Shown here: in pieces, positions 34,393 through 43,005 of the stretch
Layout: every line of letters starts with the position of its first letter
Position numbering within the stretch: the first letter of the stretch is position 1
NCBI GenBank assembly: GCA_041389885.1
Contig: JAWKRB010000007.1
Location: 260,607-324,606, forward strand
Source of the DNA: JAWKRB01 sp041389885
Lineage (GTDB): Bacteria > Myxococcota_A > Polyangia > Polyangiales > Ga0077539
Direction of reading: 5' to 3'
Length of the DNA stretch: 64,000 bases
Made by a program: the position numbers and the translations under genes
Notes under the pieces: model-generated
What the model saw: the letters and a program-made list of their open reading frames with translations, nothing else
Databases searched by the model: none
Told to the model about the DNA's origin: nothing

Positions 34393-35712
34393 TCAGAGGA
34401 ACGCCAGCGCCCGCGGGTCCCTCCCCCGCGCGAGCTCCAGGAACTCGACGGCGAGAAAGAGCCCGCCGACGACGAAGACCCTGAGGCCCTGCGAGCGCGC
34501 CAGCCGAGCCGCGAGCCGAGCCGCGCCCTCGAGAGCGGGCTCGACGAAGAGCTCCGCCTCCCCGGGCGCGTCGCGCAGCATCGCCGCGAGCTCGCCCGCG
34601 TCGCGGCCCTTGTGGTGAGCCTGGGTGCACACGACGCGCGAGAAGCGCGGCTTGAGCGCGGCGACGATCGCCTCGGCGCGCTTGTCGACGGAGACCCCCG
34701 TCACGAGCAGCCAGCGCTCACGGCCAAAGGCCTCGAAGAGCCCGTCGGCCGCGCGCGCCACGGCGTCAGGGGTGTGCCCGACGTCCACCACCGTCAGCGG
34801 CTCCTGCGAGACCACCTCAAGACGTCCCGGCCAGGTCGCGGCCGCGAGGCCCTCGCGCAGCGCGCGGTCGTAGTCTCTGGGGTGCAGGCCGCGCCCCGAG
34901 CGCTCGAGCCACGCGCCGAAGGCCACCGCCGCGCAGGCCGCGTTGCTCGCCTGATAGCGCCCGTGCAGCGCGCTCCGGAGCCCCTCATGGCGGCCCCAGG
35001 GGGTCTCCAGGGTGAAGCCGAGCCCGGCACCGTCGTCGCGCGCGTCGAGCACCCGCGCGTCGCGGCCGACGAAGCGCGCGTCGACCGAGCGCAGCCTCGC
35101 GTTCGCGCTCAGGAGCTCACGGAGGTCGTCGAGGCCCTCGCCGTGCACCGTGACGCCGCCCGGGGCGCAGGCGTCGGCCTTGTCGAGGGCGATCAGCTCG
35201 CGGGTCGCGCCGAGGAGCTCTGTGTGCTCGAGGTCCACCGAGGTGAGCGCGGAGACCGAGGCGCGCGCGAGGCGGGTGGGGTCGAGCCTCCCCCCGATGC
35301 CCGCCTCGAGCGCGACGAGCTCGGCGCCCTCGCGCTGAAACCACAGCGCGGCGGCGACGAGCTGCGCCTCGAAGGCGCCGACGCTCCCCTCGCCCAGGCG
35401 GGCTTCTAGCGTCGCGACCCGCGCCGACACCTCCGCGACGAGGGACCGGAGCGCCTCGTCTTCGATCTCGCGGGCGTTCACGCAGAGGCGCTCGTTCGGG
35501 CGCCGCAGGTGGGGCGAGGTGAAGGTGCCCACGCGCAGCCCCGCGGCCATCGCGACGCGGGTGAGAAAGGCGCAGGCGCTGCCCTTGCCGTTCGAGCCGG
35601 TCACGACGATGGCGCGGGAGGCGAGCCCCTCGCGATCGACCCCGCACGCGTCGAGGAGCGCGTCGACGCGCGCGAGCGAGGGTCCTCGGCCGAACTTCGG
35701 GAGGTCAAACAT
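34393..35712 (-). CDS. folC: Folylpolyglutamate synthase / dihydrofolate synthase
   Basis: This cytosolic ATP-dependent Mur-ligase-family enzyme adds glutamate to dihydropteroate and to folates. The 439-residue protein has the P-loop VTGSNGKGSA near residue 38. It contains TFTSPHLRRPNER, LEAGIGGRLDPT and LTSVDLEHTELLG, all FolC signatures, and the C-terminal VVDVGHTPDAV and VTGVSVDKRAEA of the glutamate-ligase domain. It overlaps the upstream ATP-grasp gene by eight bases. No other folate gene is nearby. Confidence 0.92.
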   Translation of the reverse strand: MFDLPKFGRGPSLARVDALLDACGVDREGLASRAIVVTGSNGKGSACAFLTRVAMAAGLRVGTFTSPHLRRPNERLCVNAREIEDEALRSLVAEVSARVATLEARLGEGSVGAFEAQLVAAALWFQREGAELVALEAGIGGRLDPTRLARASVSALTSVDLEHTELLGATRELIALDKADACAPGGVTVHGEGLDDLRELLSANARLRSVDARFVGRDARVLDARDDGAGLGFTLETPWGRHEGLRSALHGRYQASNAACAAVAFGAWLERSGRGLHPRDYDRALREGLAAATWPGRLEVVSQEPLTVVDVGHTPDAVARAADGLFEAFGRERWLLVTGVSVDKRAEAIVAALKPRFSRVVCTQAHHKGRDAGELAAMLRDAPGEAELFVEPALEGAARLAARLARSQGLRVFVVGGLFLAVEFLELARGRDPRALAFL

Positions 35713-36730
35713 CGCCGCGCAGCCCCATGCGCGCGAGCACCTCGCCCCAGAGGTCCAGGATGATCGACGCGTGCCCCGCCTCTTCGAGGCTGGCGACGGA
35801 GGGGTTTCCGTTCACCTCGACGACGCGCGGTCCCTCGTCGGTGACCATCACGTCGACCCCCGCGACGCGGAGTCCGAGCGCCTCGCGGGCGCGCCTCGCG
35901 ATGGGGACCACCCCCGTCGGAGCGTCGGCGGGGGCGACCAGCCGCGTGCGCGCTCCGGCGCTGAAATTTCTCCGGTCGTCGAGGCGCACGCGCTCGCCCT
36001 GAGCGAGCACGACGTCGCCGCGCACCGCGCGGCCCGCGTCGGTCACGGCGGGGTCTCGCAGCACGGGCGGAGAGAGGCCCGCGACCGCGAGCAGGGCGGC
36101 GCGCTCGGCGTGGAGCTCGGCGAGGCTCCGCGCGCCGTCTCCCACGAGCTCGGGCGCGAACCGCTGCATCACGAAGACCACGTCGTCGTCGACCAGCAAG
36201 ACCCGGTACTCGTCGCCCTCGAAGATGTCCTGCAGGAGGATCGCGTCGTGCGCGGTCGCGACCCTGGCGAGCCACGCCTCGAAGGCCGCGCGTTCGGTGA
36301 CGCGCTCGGCGAAGTCTCCGCGGGAGCCGGCCAGCGGCTTGCAGAAAGCGACGTGCCCGCGCGCGGCCATGTGCGCCCTCGCGTCGTCGACCTCGCGCCC
36401 CGGCGCGCGGAGTCCACGGAGGCGGGGGCTGAGAAAGAAGTGCTCCCCGCCGAGGTTGTCGACGCCCGCGGCGTCGAGGGCGACGCGGGTGAAGCGCTTG
36501 TCGGTCGCGAGGGCCATCGCCGACGCGCGGTTCAGCGGGTAGACGCAGGTGCGCCCCGCGGTGGCGATGACCGCGGCGCGAGGCCCCTCGCCGACGCGCA
36601 CGACGGTGCCTCCCTCCGCGTCGAGGATCGCGAAGGCCACGCCGAAGCGCGCGGCGGCGGCCTCGAGGTAGCGCGCGTGGTCGGGCCAGGGGGGCGGCCG
36701 GAGGGCGCGCAGCGCGGCGAGGGGGCTCAC
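35705..36730 (-). CDS. ATP-grasp ligase, RimK/cyanophycin-synthetase-like
   Basis: The product has 341 residues. ATP-grasp features in order: CKPLAGSRGDFAERV (phosphate-binding loop region), ILLQDIFEGDEYRVLLVDDDVVFVMQR (hinge and second ATP strand), and the metal-binding end VDVMVTDEGPRVVEVNGNPS. These enzymes join an amino acid or peptide to a carboxylate through an acyl phosphate. The closest arrangement is the ATP-grasp half of cyanophycin synthetase and related amide ligases. Its overlap with folC suggests co-translation with a Mur-type ligase. Substrate unknown. Confidence 0.75.
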   Translation of the reverse strand: MSPLAALRALRPPPWPDHARYLEAAAARFGVAFAILDAEGGTVVRVGEGPRAAVIATAGRTCVYPLNRASAMALATDKRFTRVALDAAGVDNLGGEHFFLSPRLRGLRAPGREVDDARAHMAARGHVAFCKPLAGSRGDFAERVTERAAFEAWLARVATAHDAILLQDIFEGDEYRVLLVDDDVVFVMQRFAPELVGDGARSLAELHAERAALLAVAGLSPPVLRDPAVTDAGRAVRGDVVLAQGERVRLDDRRNFSAGARTRLVAPADAPTGVVPIARRAREALGLRVAGVDVMVTDEGPRVVEVNGNPSVASLEEAGHASIILDLWGEVLARMGLRGDV

Positions 36731-36831
36731 GGGGTCGCCGCCGTCGGGGTGGGGAGCGGCGGGCGAGGGATCGTTCGCGGCACCCTCGGGGATATGCCAC
36801 GGCGGGCGGCGGGGGATACACTCCCGGGACC

Positions 36832-38358
36832 ATGGCGAACCCGCGACGTCCGACGGTGATCCTCCGGCACTGCCCGACCTACGACGTGCAGCGCATTCGC
36901 ACGATCGTGCGCGAGGCGCTCGAGACCCTCGACCTGCGACCGCGCGGGCGCACGCTGGTGAAGCCCAACGTCGTCTCGGCGGGGCCGCTGTTTCAGAACG
37001 CGTTCACCCGCTCTGAGTTCATCGACGGCGTGCTCCAGGCCCTGAAGGACCGCGACGAGGGCGGCGTCACCGAGCTGGCCGTGGGCGAGCGCTGCGGGAT
37101 CACCATCCCCACGCGCCGGGCCTTCGAGGGCGCGGGCTACGACCCCGTGCTCGCGCGCAACGGGGCCACGCGGTACTGCTTCGAAGAGGTCCCCCAGGTC
37201 GAGATCCCGTACTCGCACCCGCAGCGACTCCGCGACTACGTCTTCACCCCGGAGCCCGTGGCGAAGGCCGATTTCTTCGTCAATTGCCCGAAGTTCAAGG
37301 CCCACCCGTGGACCACCGTCACCTTCTCGATGAAGAACTACATCGGGATCCAAGACGACCGCCACCGGCTCATCGACCACGATCACCGGCTCAACGAGAA
37401 GATCGCCGACCTGCAGTACATCGTGCAGCCGCAGTTCATCGCCATCGACGCGATCATCGCCGGCGAGGGCCGCATGCTCACCCCGATCCCCTTCCCCCTG
37501 GAGATGGTGATCATGGGCGACAACCAGGTCGCCTTCGACGCCGTGTGCTGCCACATCATCGGCGTCGACCCGCTCTCGGTGGACCACATTCGCCTCGCCC
37601 ACGAGCGAGGCTTCGGCCCGGTCTCCCTCGACGAGATCGACGTGGTGGGCGAGCTCACCCTCGCCGAGGCGCAGGCCCGGGCGAAGGGCTTCAAGGTCGG
37701 GCTCATTCGCGTGGAGAAGTACTTCGAGGGCACGGCGATCACCGCCTACGCCGGCGCTCCCCCCGACAGCGAGCGCACCGAGTACTGCTGGGGCGGCTGC
37801 CCCGGCGCGATCGAAGAGGCCATCGAGATCCTTCGGCTCTTCGACGACCAGGTCGACGCGAAGATGCCGAGGCTGCACGTGGTCTTCGGCGCCTACGACG
37901 GCCCCATCGACGCGAAGCCCGGTGAGCAGGTGATCTTCATGGGCGACTGCGCGACCTGGAAGGGCGAGCTCGGGGGCCAGGTCGTCGCCGTCGAGTCGCT
38001 CTACCGCGACCGGTCGACGAAGGACCCGCACCACGCGAAGCACGACGACATCTACGCCAAGATGGCCGCGGTCGTCGCGAAGGTGCGCGCGGCGAAGGGC
38101 GAGACCTCCATGCGCTTCGGCGGGTGCCCGGTGTCGGTGGCCGAGCAGGCGCTGGCGCTGGTGTTCCTCTCGGGGGCGAAGAACCCCTTCTTCGACGCCC
38201 GTGAGAGCCTCGCCTTCAACAAGGCCTACCTGCAGTGGCGCTCGGTGTCGGCGCTGCACCGGCTGCAGGGGATCCCGTATCAGAAGCCCGGTCCGACCGA
38301 CCGCGGCGAGGCTCGGCCCCCGCAGTCGCTCACGACCTGGCCCGAGCCCGGGGAGTAG
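36832..38358 (+). CDS. DUF362 domain-containing protein
   Basis: The product has 508 residues. It starts with RTLVKPNVVSAGPLFQNAFT and continues with ADFFVNCPKFKAHPWTTVTFSMKNYIGIQ and DNQVAFDAVCCHIIGVDPL, the signatures of DUF362, a family often annotated with iron-sulfur proteins. Several cysteines are spread through it (YCWGGCPGA, GGCPVS), but no CxxCxxC ferredoxin motif is present. The exact reaction is unknown. The protein appears cytosolic and stands alone, divergent from the ATP-grasp gene by about 100 bases. Confidence 0.8.
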   Translation: MANPRRPTVILRHCPTYDVQRIRTIVREALETLDLRPRGRTLVKPNVVSAGPLFQNAFTRSEFIDGVLQALKDRDEGGVTELAVGERCGITIPTRRAFEGAGYDPVLARNGATRYCFEEVPQVEIPYSHPQRLRDYVFTPEPVAKADFFVNCPKFKAHPWTTVTFSMKNYIGIQDDRHRLIDHDHRLNEKIADLQYIVQPQFIAIDAIIAGEGRMLTPIPFPLEMVIMGDNQVAFDAVCCHIIGVDPLSVDHIRLAHERGFGPVSLDEIDVVGELTLAEAQARAKGFKVGLIRVEKYFEGTAITAYAGAPPDSERTEYCWGGCPGAIEEAIEILRLFDDQVDAKMPRLHVVFGAYDGPIDAKPGEQVIFMGDCATWKGELGGQVVAVESLYRDRSTKDPHHAKHDDIYAKMAAVVAKVRAAKGETSMRFGGCPVSVAEQALALVFLSGAKNPFFDARESLAFNKAYLQWRSVSALHRLQGIPYQKPGPTDRGEARPPQSLTTWPEPGE

Positions 38359-38700
38359 CCCCCGCCGCGAGTCTCGGGCCTGTTGGTCCGCAGTCCAACG
38401 CGCGTCGGGGGAGCGCAGGTCGCTGTTCTCCAAGGGCTTTCTTGCCGACGCGGTCGACGTCTCCGACCCGCGCGACGACCTGGAGTCCAACCGCGACCGA
38501 CGCTGTTTCTCGCCGCGCCTTGAATTCCTGGACCTATGGGCCGAGTATGCGCACCTCGCGTGGTGGCACGGGCAATGCTCCAGGCGAACGGCGATAGGCA
38601 CGGTCGGGCGATTCGCCCTCACCACCTACGCACCCGACGGGGCACCTTTGGGGGGCACGCGCTCCCCTCTCGCCCCTTTCTCCCCACAAGTGAGAAGACC
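38359..38700. other. Intergenic region before hcp
   Basis: No convincing gene is visible. The region must carry the hcp promoter, because the previous gene ends 342 bases away. A 16-base stretch GCGCTCCCCTCTCGCC at 38659-38674 recurs exactly after hcp at 39248-39263. Confidence 0.4.
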
Positions 38701-39192
38701 ATGGCCGAAACCGTACATCTCTACCTCAAGGCGAACGGCTCCGAGATCAAGGGACAGAGCACGCAGACGTCGCTCAACCGTGAGAACTCGATCGAGTGCC
38801 TGTACTTCGAGCAGGCCACGAAGACCGCGCGCGAGGCGAGCTCGGGTCTCGCCACGGGTCGACGGCAGTACGAGCCGCTGCTCATCCGCAAGCGCATCGA
38901 CAAGAGCTCGCCGCTCCTCTCGAGGGCGCTCTGCAACAACGAGGTGATCGAGGGGACCTTCAAGTTCTTTCGTCCCAACCCCTCGGGTGACGGCACGACC
39001 GAGCACTTCCTCTCCGTCGAGGTGGAGGCGGGCCGCATCGCCTCGCAGAAGCTCTACGTGCCCGACACCATCGTCCCGGCGACCTCCACCGAGCCCCCGC
39101 TCGAGGAGGTCACCTTCGTGTTCCACGCCATCACGTGGACCTACGAGCCCGACGGCGTGATGCACCACGACAGCTGGTCGGAGAACCACTGA
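38701..39192 (+). CDS. hcp: T6SS tube protein Hcp (TssD)
   Basis: Hcp hexamers stack into the inner tube of the type VI apparatus and chaperone small effectors. The 163-residue protein is the usual size and has the Hcp1 beta-barrel pattern: YLKANGSEIKGQSTQTSLNRENSIECLYFE, KRIDKSSPLLSRALCNNEVIEGTFKFFRP and the closing EVTFVFHAITWTYEPDG. GAGAAG lies before the start. It is a lone gene, about 5 kb from the vgrG operon and 11 kb from the PAAR gene, with no sheath genes nearby. Confidence 0.93.
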   Translation: MAETVHLYLKANGSEIKGQSTQTSLNRENSIECLYFEQATKTAREASSGLATGRRQYEPLLIRKRIDKSSPLLSRALCNNEVIEGTFKFFRPNPSGDGTTEHFLSVEVEAGRIASQKLYVPDTIVPATSTEPPLEEVTFVFHAITWTYEPDGVMHHDSWSENH

Positions 39193-39214
39193 TCCCCTAG
39201 CGACCCGCTGCGCG

Positions 39215-39258
39215 GAGGGGAGTGCTTCGGGATCGAACGATCCAGGGGCGCTCCCCTC
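39215..39258 (+). terminator. Nested hairpins after hcp
   Basis: An outer 8-bp stem (GAGGGGAG at 39215-39222 with CTCCCCTC at 39251-39258) encloses an inner perfect stem GGATCG/CGATCC at 39230-39243. It begins 22 bases after the hcp stop and lies before the convergent gene at 39285. Confidence 0.6.
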
Positions 39259-39284
39259 TCGCCGTTTCAGGGTCTCGACCGGCC

Positions 39285-39659
39285 TCAGACCGGCGGCAGC
39301 AGCCCGGCGACGCGGGCCGCCCACACGCAGAGAAATCCCACCGCCGCGGCGTTGAGCGTCGCGCGGGTGTATCGCTCCCACGCGGAGTGCCCCGCGGGCA
39401 GCCACCACGCGAGCGCCGCGGCCAGCGCCAGCGCCAGCGCCCCAGGGATCGCCAGCGGGTGAAACATGAAGCTCCCGTGCAGGTCGCCGTGCGCGAGGCG
39501 CAGCGACGCGCGGGTGAAGCCGCAGGCCGGGCAGGGTCGCCCCGTGACGAGCTTGAAGAGGCAGGTGGGAAAGGGGATGAGCGCGAGGAGCCCGCTGATC
39601 GCGAAGAGCGGAAACAGCGGGCTCAGCCGGGAGCGAAAGAGTTCGACGCGCTCGCGCAA
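39285..39659 (-). CDS. DUF2752 family membrane protein
   Basis: The product has 124 residues with three hydrophobic segments (FPLFAISGLLALIPFP, AIPGALALALAAALAWWLP, AAAVGFLCVWAARVAGLL). The conserved motif RPCPACGFTRA between the first two is the DUF2752 hallmark. The family is an uncharacterised inner-membrane protein. It follows the DUF898 gene by seven bases, so the two are probably co-transcribed. Confidence 0.8.
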   Translation of the reverse strand: MRERVELFRSRLSPLFPLFAISGLLALIPFPTCLFKLVTGRPCPACGFTRASLRLAHGDLHGSFMFHPLAIPGALALALAAALAWWLPAGHSAWERYTRATLNAAAVGFLCVWAARVAGLLPPV

Positions 39660-39666
39660 CGGGGGG

Positions 39667-40671
39667 TCAGCCGACGTGCTTGGCTTCCCACTCCCACTGC
39701 TTGCACCAGGCCCACGGCGCGTAGAAGCCGAGGGTGCACATCGCGAGGAGCGAGTTCACGAGCATCATCACGAAGAGCCCGCCAGGGTCCTTCTGAAAGC
39801 CGAAGCGCCGGCCCGAGATCGACGTGTTCTGCCAGCGCCACTCGTACAGGTTGTTCCAGTACCAGGGGAAGTAGATCCCGAGGGTGAGCGAGGTGAGGAT
39901 CGAGCCGATGAGCCAGATGCCGATGAGCGTCGTGGGTTCGCCGTGGAATTCCAGCCGCTCGCCGCTCACGTCGACCTTGCTGTAGACCCACTTGTTCCAG
40001 TTCGTGACGAACCAAGGGAAGTACAGGCCGCCGGTGCACATCAGCAGAAAGTAGTGCGGGATCAGGGTCTTGAAGAGCTCACCCGTGGTGCCCATGTACC
40101 GAGCGCGCTTGCCCTCGATCATCATGTGGTCCCAGTAGTACGCGAGCATCTTGTTCGCGCCGTAGATGCCGACGACCATCATCGCGACGGCTCCGATGAG
40201 CATCATCGGGACCATGACCATGGGCGCCCACTCGGCGGGCTGCCGGGTGGTCGGATCCTGCGTGGCGAACATCAGCCCGGCAGGCAGCCCGAAGAACACC
40301 GCGTACACCGCGAACATCGGGAGCCCGACGCCGAGGAGGTAGGTCATGAAGAGCGAGCCGCCCTGACCACCAAAGGCCACCCGCCCGGTCATGCCGCCGG
40401 GAGGAGGACCGAAGCCGCCACCCCCAGGAGGAGGACCGAAGCCGCCGCCCCCAGGAGGAGGACCGAAGCCACCACCCCCAGGAGGAGGACCGAAGCCGCC
40501 ACCCCCAGGAGGAGGACCGAAACCACCACCCCCAGGAGGAGGACCGAAGCCGCCACCCCCAGGAGGAGGACCGAAGCCACCACCCCCAGGAGGAGGACCG
40601 AAGCCGCCGCCCGGGGGGTATCCCGCCGCCTGCAGCGATCCACTCATACTTGTCGCCGGAACCTGCATCAT
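39667..40671 (-). CDS. DUF898 (YjgN-like) membrane protein with FGPPPGGGG repeats
   Basis: The product has 334 residues. Residues 15-90 are eight copies of a nine-residue Gly/Pro/Phe unit, a low-complexity cytosolic tail. The rest has about six membrane segments, including SLFMTYLLGVGLPMFAVYAV and MVMVPMMLIGAVAMMVVGIYG. Amphipathic stretches around LYFPWFVTNWNKW and GIYFPWYWNNLYEWRW recur in the DUF898 family. The function is unknown. Gly/Pro tails of this kind are common in myxobacterial membrane proteins and may mediate assembly. Confidence 0.75.
   Translation of the reverse strand: MMQVPATSMSGSLQAAGYPPGGGFGPPPGGGGFGPPPGGGGFGPPPGGGGFGPPPGGGGFGPPPGGGGFGPPPGGGGFGPPPGGGGFGPPPGGMTGRVAFGGQGGSLFMTYLLGVGLPMFAVYAVFFGLPAGLMFATQDPTTRQPAEWAPMVMVPMMLIGAVAMMVVGIYGANKMLAYYWDHMMIEGKRARYMGTTGELFKTLIPHYFLLMCTGGLYFPWFVTNWNKWVYSKVDVSGERLEFHGEPTTLIGIWLIGSILTSLTLGIYFPWYWNNLYEWRWQNTSISGRRFGFQKDPGGLFVMMLVNSLLAMCTLGFYAPWAWCKQWEWEAKHVG
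40391..40616. repeat. 27-base tandem repeat, eight units
   Basis: Eight units of 27 bases encode the FGPPPGGGG repeats of the DUF898 protein. Units differ at a few third-codon positions. Loss or gain of units keeps the reading frame. Confidence 0.9.
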
Positions 40672-40768
40672 GCTCGAAACTCCTTGCGCCCTCCGTCACG
40701 CCCGCGGCGCGACGCGTGGCGATGGTACACGCCCGTCCGGCTCGGGGCGACACCTCGGCCCACGACGG

Positions 40769-42364
40769 TCATAGGCCGTCACCCAGGGCGCGTGAGAGCG
40801 CCGCTGCGTCGACGGGATCGCTCCGGAGCGCACAGCTCACCGCGCCCAGGAGCGCCGCCGCGTCGTGCCCCGCCGCGTCGCAGGCGCCCCAGCGCCGCGG
40901 GGTCGTCGAGCCGTGGTCGTCGTCGACGGACCAGAGGCCGAAGCGCGGCGCCCAGCGCCCGAGTTCGTAGTTGTCGACGAGGGTCCAGTAGAGCCACGCG
41001 CGCAGCGGGAGTCTGTGCACCACGCGGGTCTCGAGCGCGGAGCGGAGCATGACGCGCAGGAACGCCTCGCGCGTGAGGCCGTCGGCTCGGGGCTCGGCGC
41101 GCGCGGCCCCGGCTTCGCGGCGCAGGCACACGCCGCACTCGATCACGTCGACCGGGAGCGTGGGCATCCCCTCGCCCATCGCGCGGATCATCCGCGGCAG
41201 GGCCTCGGGCGCCGGCGCCCACTCCCAGGGCTCGGCCAGCCGCACGCCCTCGCGCACGGCGCGGGCGAGCGCGTCGGGGTTCGCGCTGAGCAGCGCGTCG
41301 ACGAGGGACGCAGGCCGAAGCTGCTGCGCGGAGTAGGGGTCGTAGAGGTCGATCGCGAGGTGATCGAGGGGCGCGCCCGGCGCCCGTCGGAGCGCGCGGG
41401 TCGTGCGTGAGAGCCGCGAGAGCGGCAGGAGCGCCGCCGCCGCGGCGTCGAGGGACGCGGCGAAGCGCGCCCGCGGCGACCCGAGCTCGTCGCCGAAGAG
41501 CGAATCGTGCCACCGCGCGCGGCGAGACGAGAGCCAGCCGTCGAGGTCGCGGGGCGAGACGCCGGCTTCGACCGAGCGCAGGAGGTCGAAGATCCCCGCG
41601 CCGAGCCCGTGCAGGTCGAGGAGGTTGAGGTTGAGCGAGACATCGGCGCGAGGGCGCCCCCGCCGCGCGCGCGCCGAGGCCAGGGCCGCGTAGGCCTCGC
41701 AGTGCGCCGCGAGCATCGCGTCGAGGGCCCTCCACGCGCGCACCGCGCCCAGCGGTGACCCCTCCGCCAGCGACCGCGCCCCCCGCGGGAACACCCCCGC
41801 GATGTAGCTCGCCACCGCCAGCATGTTGGGCTCGTTGAGGGTGAGCACCCGGTCGACGCAGGCGCCGCCGAGCGACTCGAGCGCGTCGTCCAGGCCCTCG
41901 ATCACCTCCGCGGCGTGCGCGGCGAAGCGCGCGGGCGCGTCTTCGCGCAGCCAGAGGTCGCCGCCCATCCACGCCGGGTGGGTGAAGTGGTGGAGCGTCA
42001 CGATCGGCTCGATCCCATTGCGGCGCAACGCGATGATACGACTCGCATACCCGCGCAGGGCCCGGCGGTCGAGGGCTGGACCGTCGGGGCGCAGCCTGGC
42101 CCACTCGAGGGTGAAGCGAAATCTCCGCAGCCCCAGGGCGCCGCACCGCGCCGCGGCCTCGTCGAAGCGACGCCAGAGCCCGACCCCGGCGCCGATGGGC
42201 TCGACCTCGCCGCGGCGCTGCGCATCGAACCAGTGCGTCCTGGGTCCGCGCTCGAGGTCGAGGCCGCCCTCGCTCTGAAACGCCGAGGTCGACACGCCGA
42301 GCTCGAGCGCGCGGGCGTCGCGGAGCCGCGGGTGGCTCAAGAGGGAGGGGGCGGGCGCTCGCAC
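40769..42364 (-). CDS. Glycoside hydrolase family 1 (beta-glucosidase-like)
   Basis: The product has 531 residues with a GTG start. GH1 features are visible: ELGVSTSAFQSEGG at the N-terminus, FRFTLEWARLRPDG, IVTLHHFTHPAWM and the acid/base motif TLNEPN. The nucleophile strand is altered, VIECG in place of the usual ITENG, with the Glu kept. The closing WTLVDNYELGRWAPRFGLW is typical. The family retains beta-glycosides with two catalytic Glu residues. No signal peptide is present, so it is cytosolic. A TetR gene starts 35 bases away on the other strand. Confidence 0.8.
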   Translation of the reverse strand: MRAPAPSLLSHPRLRDARALELGVSTSAFQSEGGLDLERGPRTHWFDAQRRGEVEPIGAGVGLWRRFDEAAARCGALGLRRFRFTLEWARLRPDGPALDRRALRGYASRIIALRRNGIEPIVTLHHFTHPAWMGGDLWLREDAPARFAAHAAEVIEGLDDALESLGGACVDRVLTLNEPNMLAVASYIAGVFPRGARSLAEGSPLGAVRAWRALDAMLAAHCEAYAALASARARRGRPRADVSLNLNLLDLHGLGAGIFDLLRSVEAGVSPRDLDGWLSSRRARWHDSLFGDELGSPRARFAASLDAAAAALLPLSRLSRTTRALRRAPGAPLDHLAIDLYDPYSAQQLRPASLVDALLSANPDALARAVREGVRLAEPWEWAPAPEALPRMIRAMGEGMPTLPVDVIECGVCLRREAGAARAEPRADGLTREAFLRVMLRSALETRVVHRLPLRAWLYWTLVDNYELGRWAPRFGLWSVDDDHGSTTPRRWGACDAAGHDAAALLGAVSCALRSDPVDAAALSRALGDGL

Positions 42365-42399
42365 GTCGGGTCGCGCAAGATGAGACCCGCGCGCGTGGT

Positions 42400-42990
42400 A
42401 TGCAACGCGCCGTGAGCGGCCACGCCGAAGAGACCAGGGAGGCGATCCTCCGCTGCGCCCTCGCGGCGCTCGCGCGCTCGGGCTTCGAGGGCACGACCCT
42501 CCAGGGCGTGGCCGCCGCCGCGGGGCTCTCCAAGGGCGCCGTGACCCACCACTTCGCGAGCAAGGACGACCTGCTCGACGCGGTGATCCTGCGCTGCGCC
42601 GAGGTCGTGGCGGGCGAGCTCGCCTCGGCGGCGGAGTCGGAGCCCTCGCCGGGCGACAGGCTCCGCGCCCTCGCCCACGCGCTGCGGGCCGCGTGGAGCG
42701 ACGACCGCGACGAGGGCCGGGTCATGGCGATGGTCGCCGCCGCCGCCCTCTACGACCCCAGGGTGCGCGTCGTGAGCGAAGGCGCCTTCGCGGCGATCTC
42801 GTCGGTGCTCTCGCGCGCGATCGGCGACGCCGCGGCCTCGGCGGGCCTGCGCCCGCGGGTGAGCGTCGACGCCGTCGCGCGCTGGCTGCTCGGCGCGGGC
42901 GTGGGGGCGAGGCTGCTCCAGGGCGGCCCCGAGGGCGGCGACGACGACGCCGCGCTCACGCTCGCCCTCTACGCCTTCTTCGAGCTGTGA
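42400..42990 (+). CDS. TetR-family regulator
   Basis: The product has 196 residues. The N-terminal helix-turn-helix shows AILRCALAALARSGFEGTTL, then VAAAAGLSKGAVTHHFASKDDLLDAV. The remaining residues form the helical ligand domain. It is divergent from the GH1 gene, which starts 35 bases away, so it may control that gene. A GTG at 42412 is an alternative start. A second TetR gene follows 15 bases later. Confidence 0.82.
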   Translation: MQRAVSGHAEETREAILRCALAALARSGFEGTTLQGVAAAAGLSKGAVTHHFASKDDLLDAVILRCAEVVAGELASAAESEPSPGDRLRALAHALRAAWSDDRDEGRVMAMVAAAALYDPRVRVVSEGAFAAISSVLSRAIGDAAASAGLRPRVSVDAVARWLLGAGVGARLLQGGPEGGDDDAALTLALYAFFEL

Positions 42991-43005
42991 TACCTCTGCG
43001 CCGCC

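Noticed and set aside
40391..40616. Regular 27-base repeats resembling a short CRISPR array
   Set aside because: The units are contiguous without unique spacers and encode Gly/Pro repeats in frame with a membrane protein.
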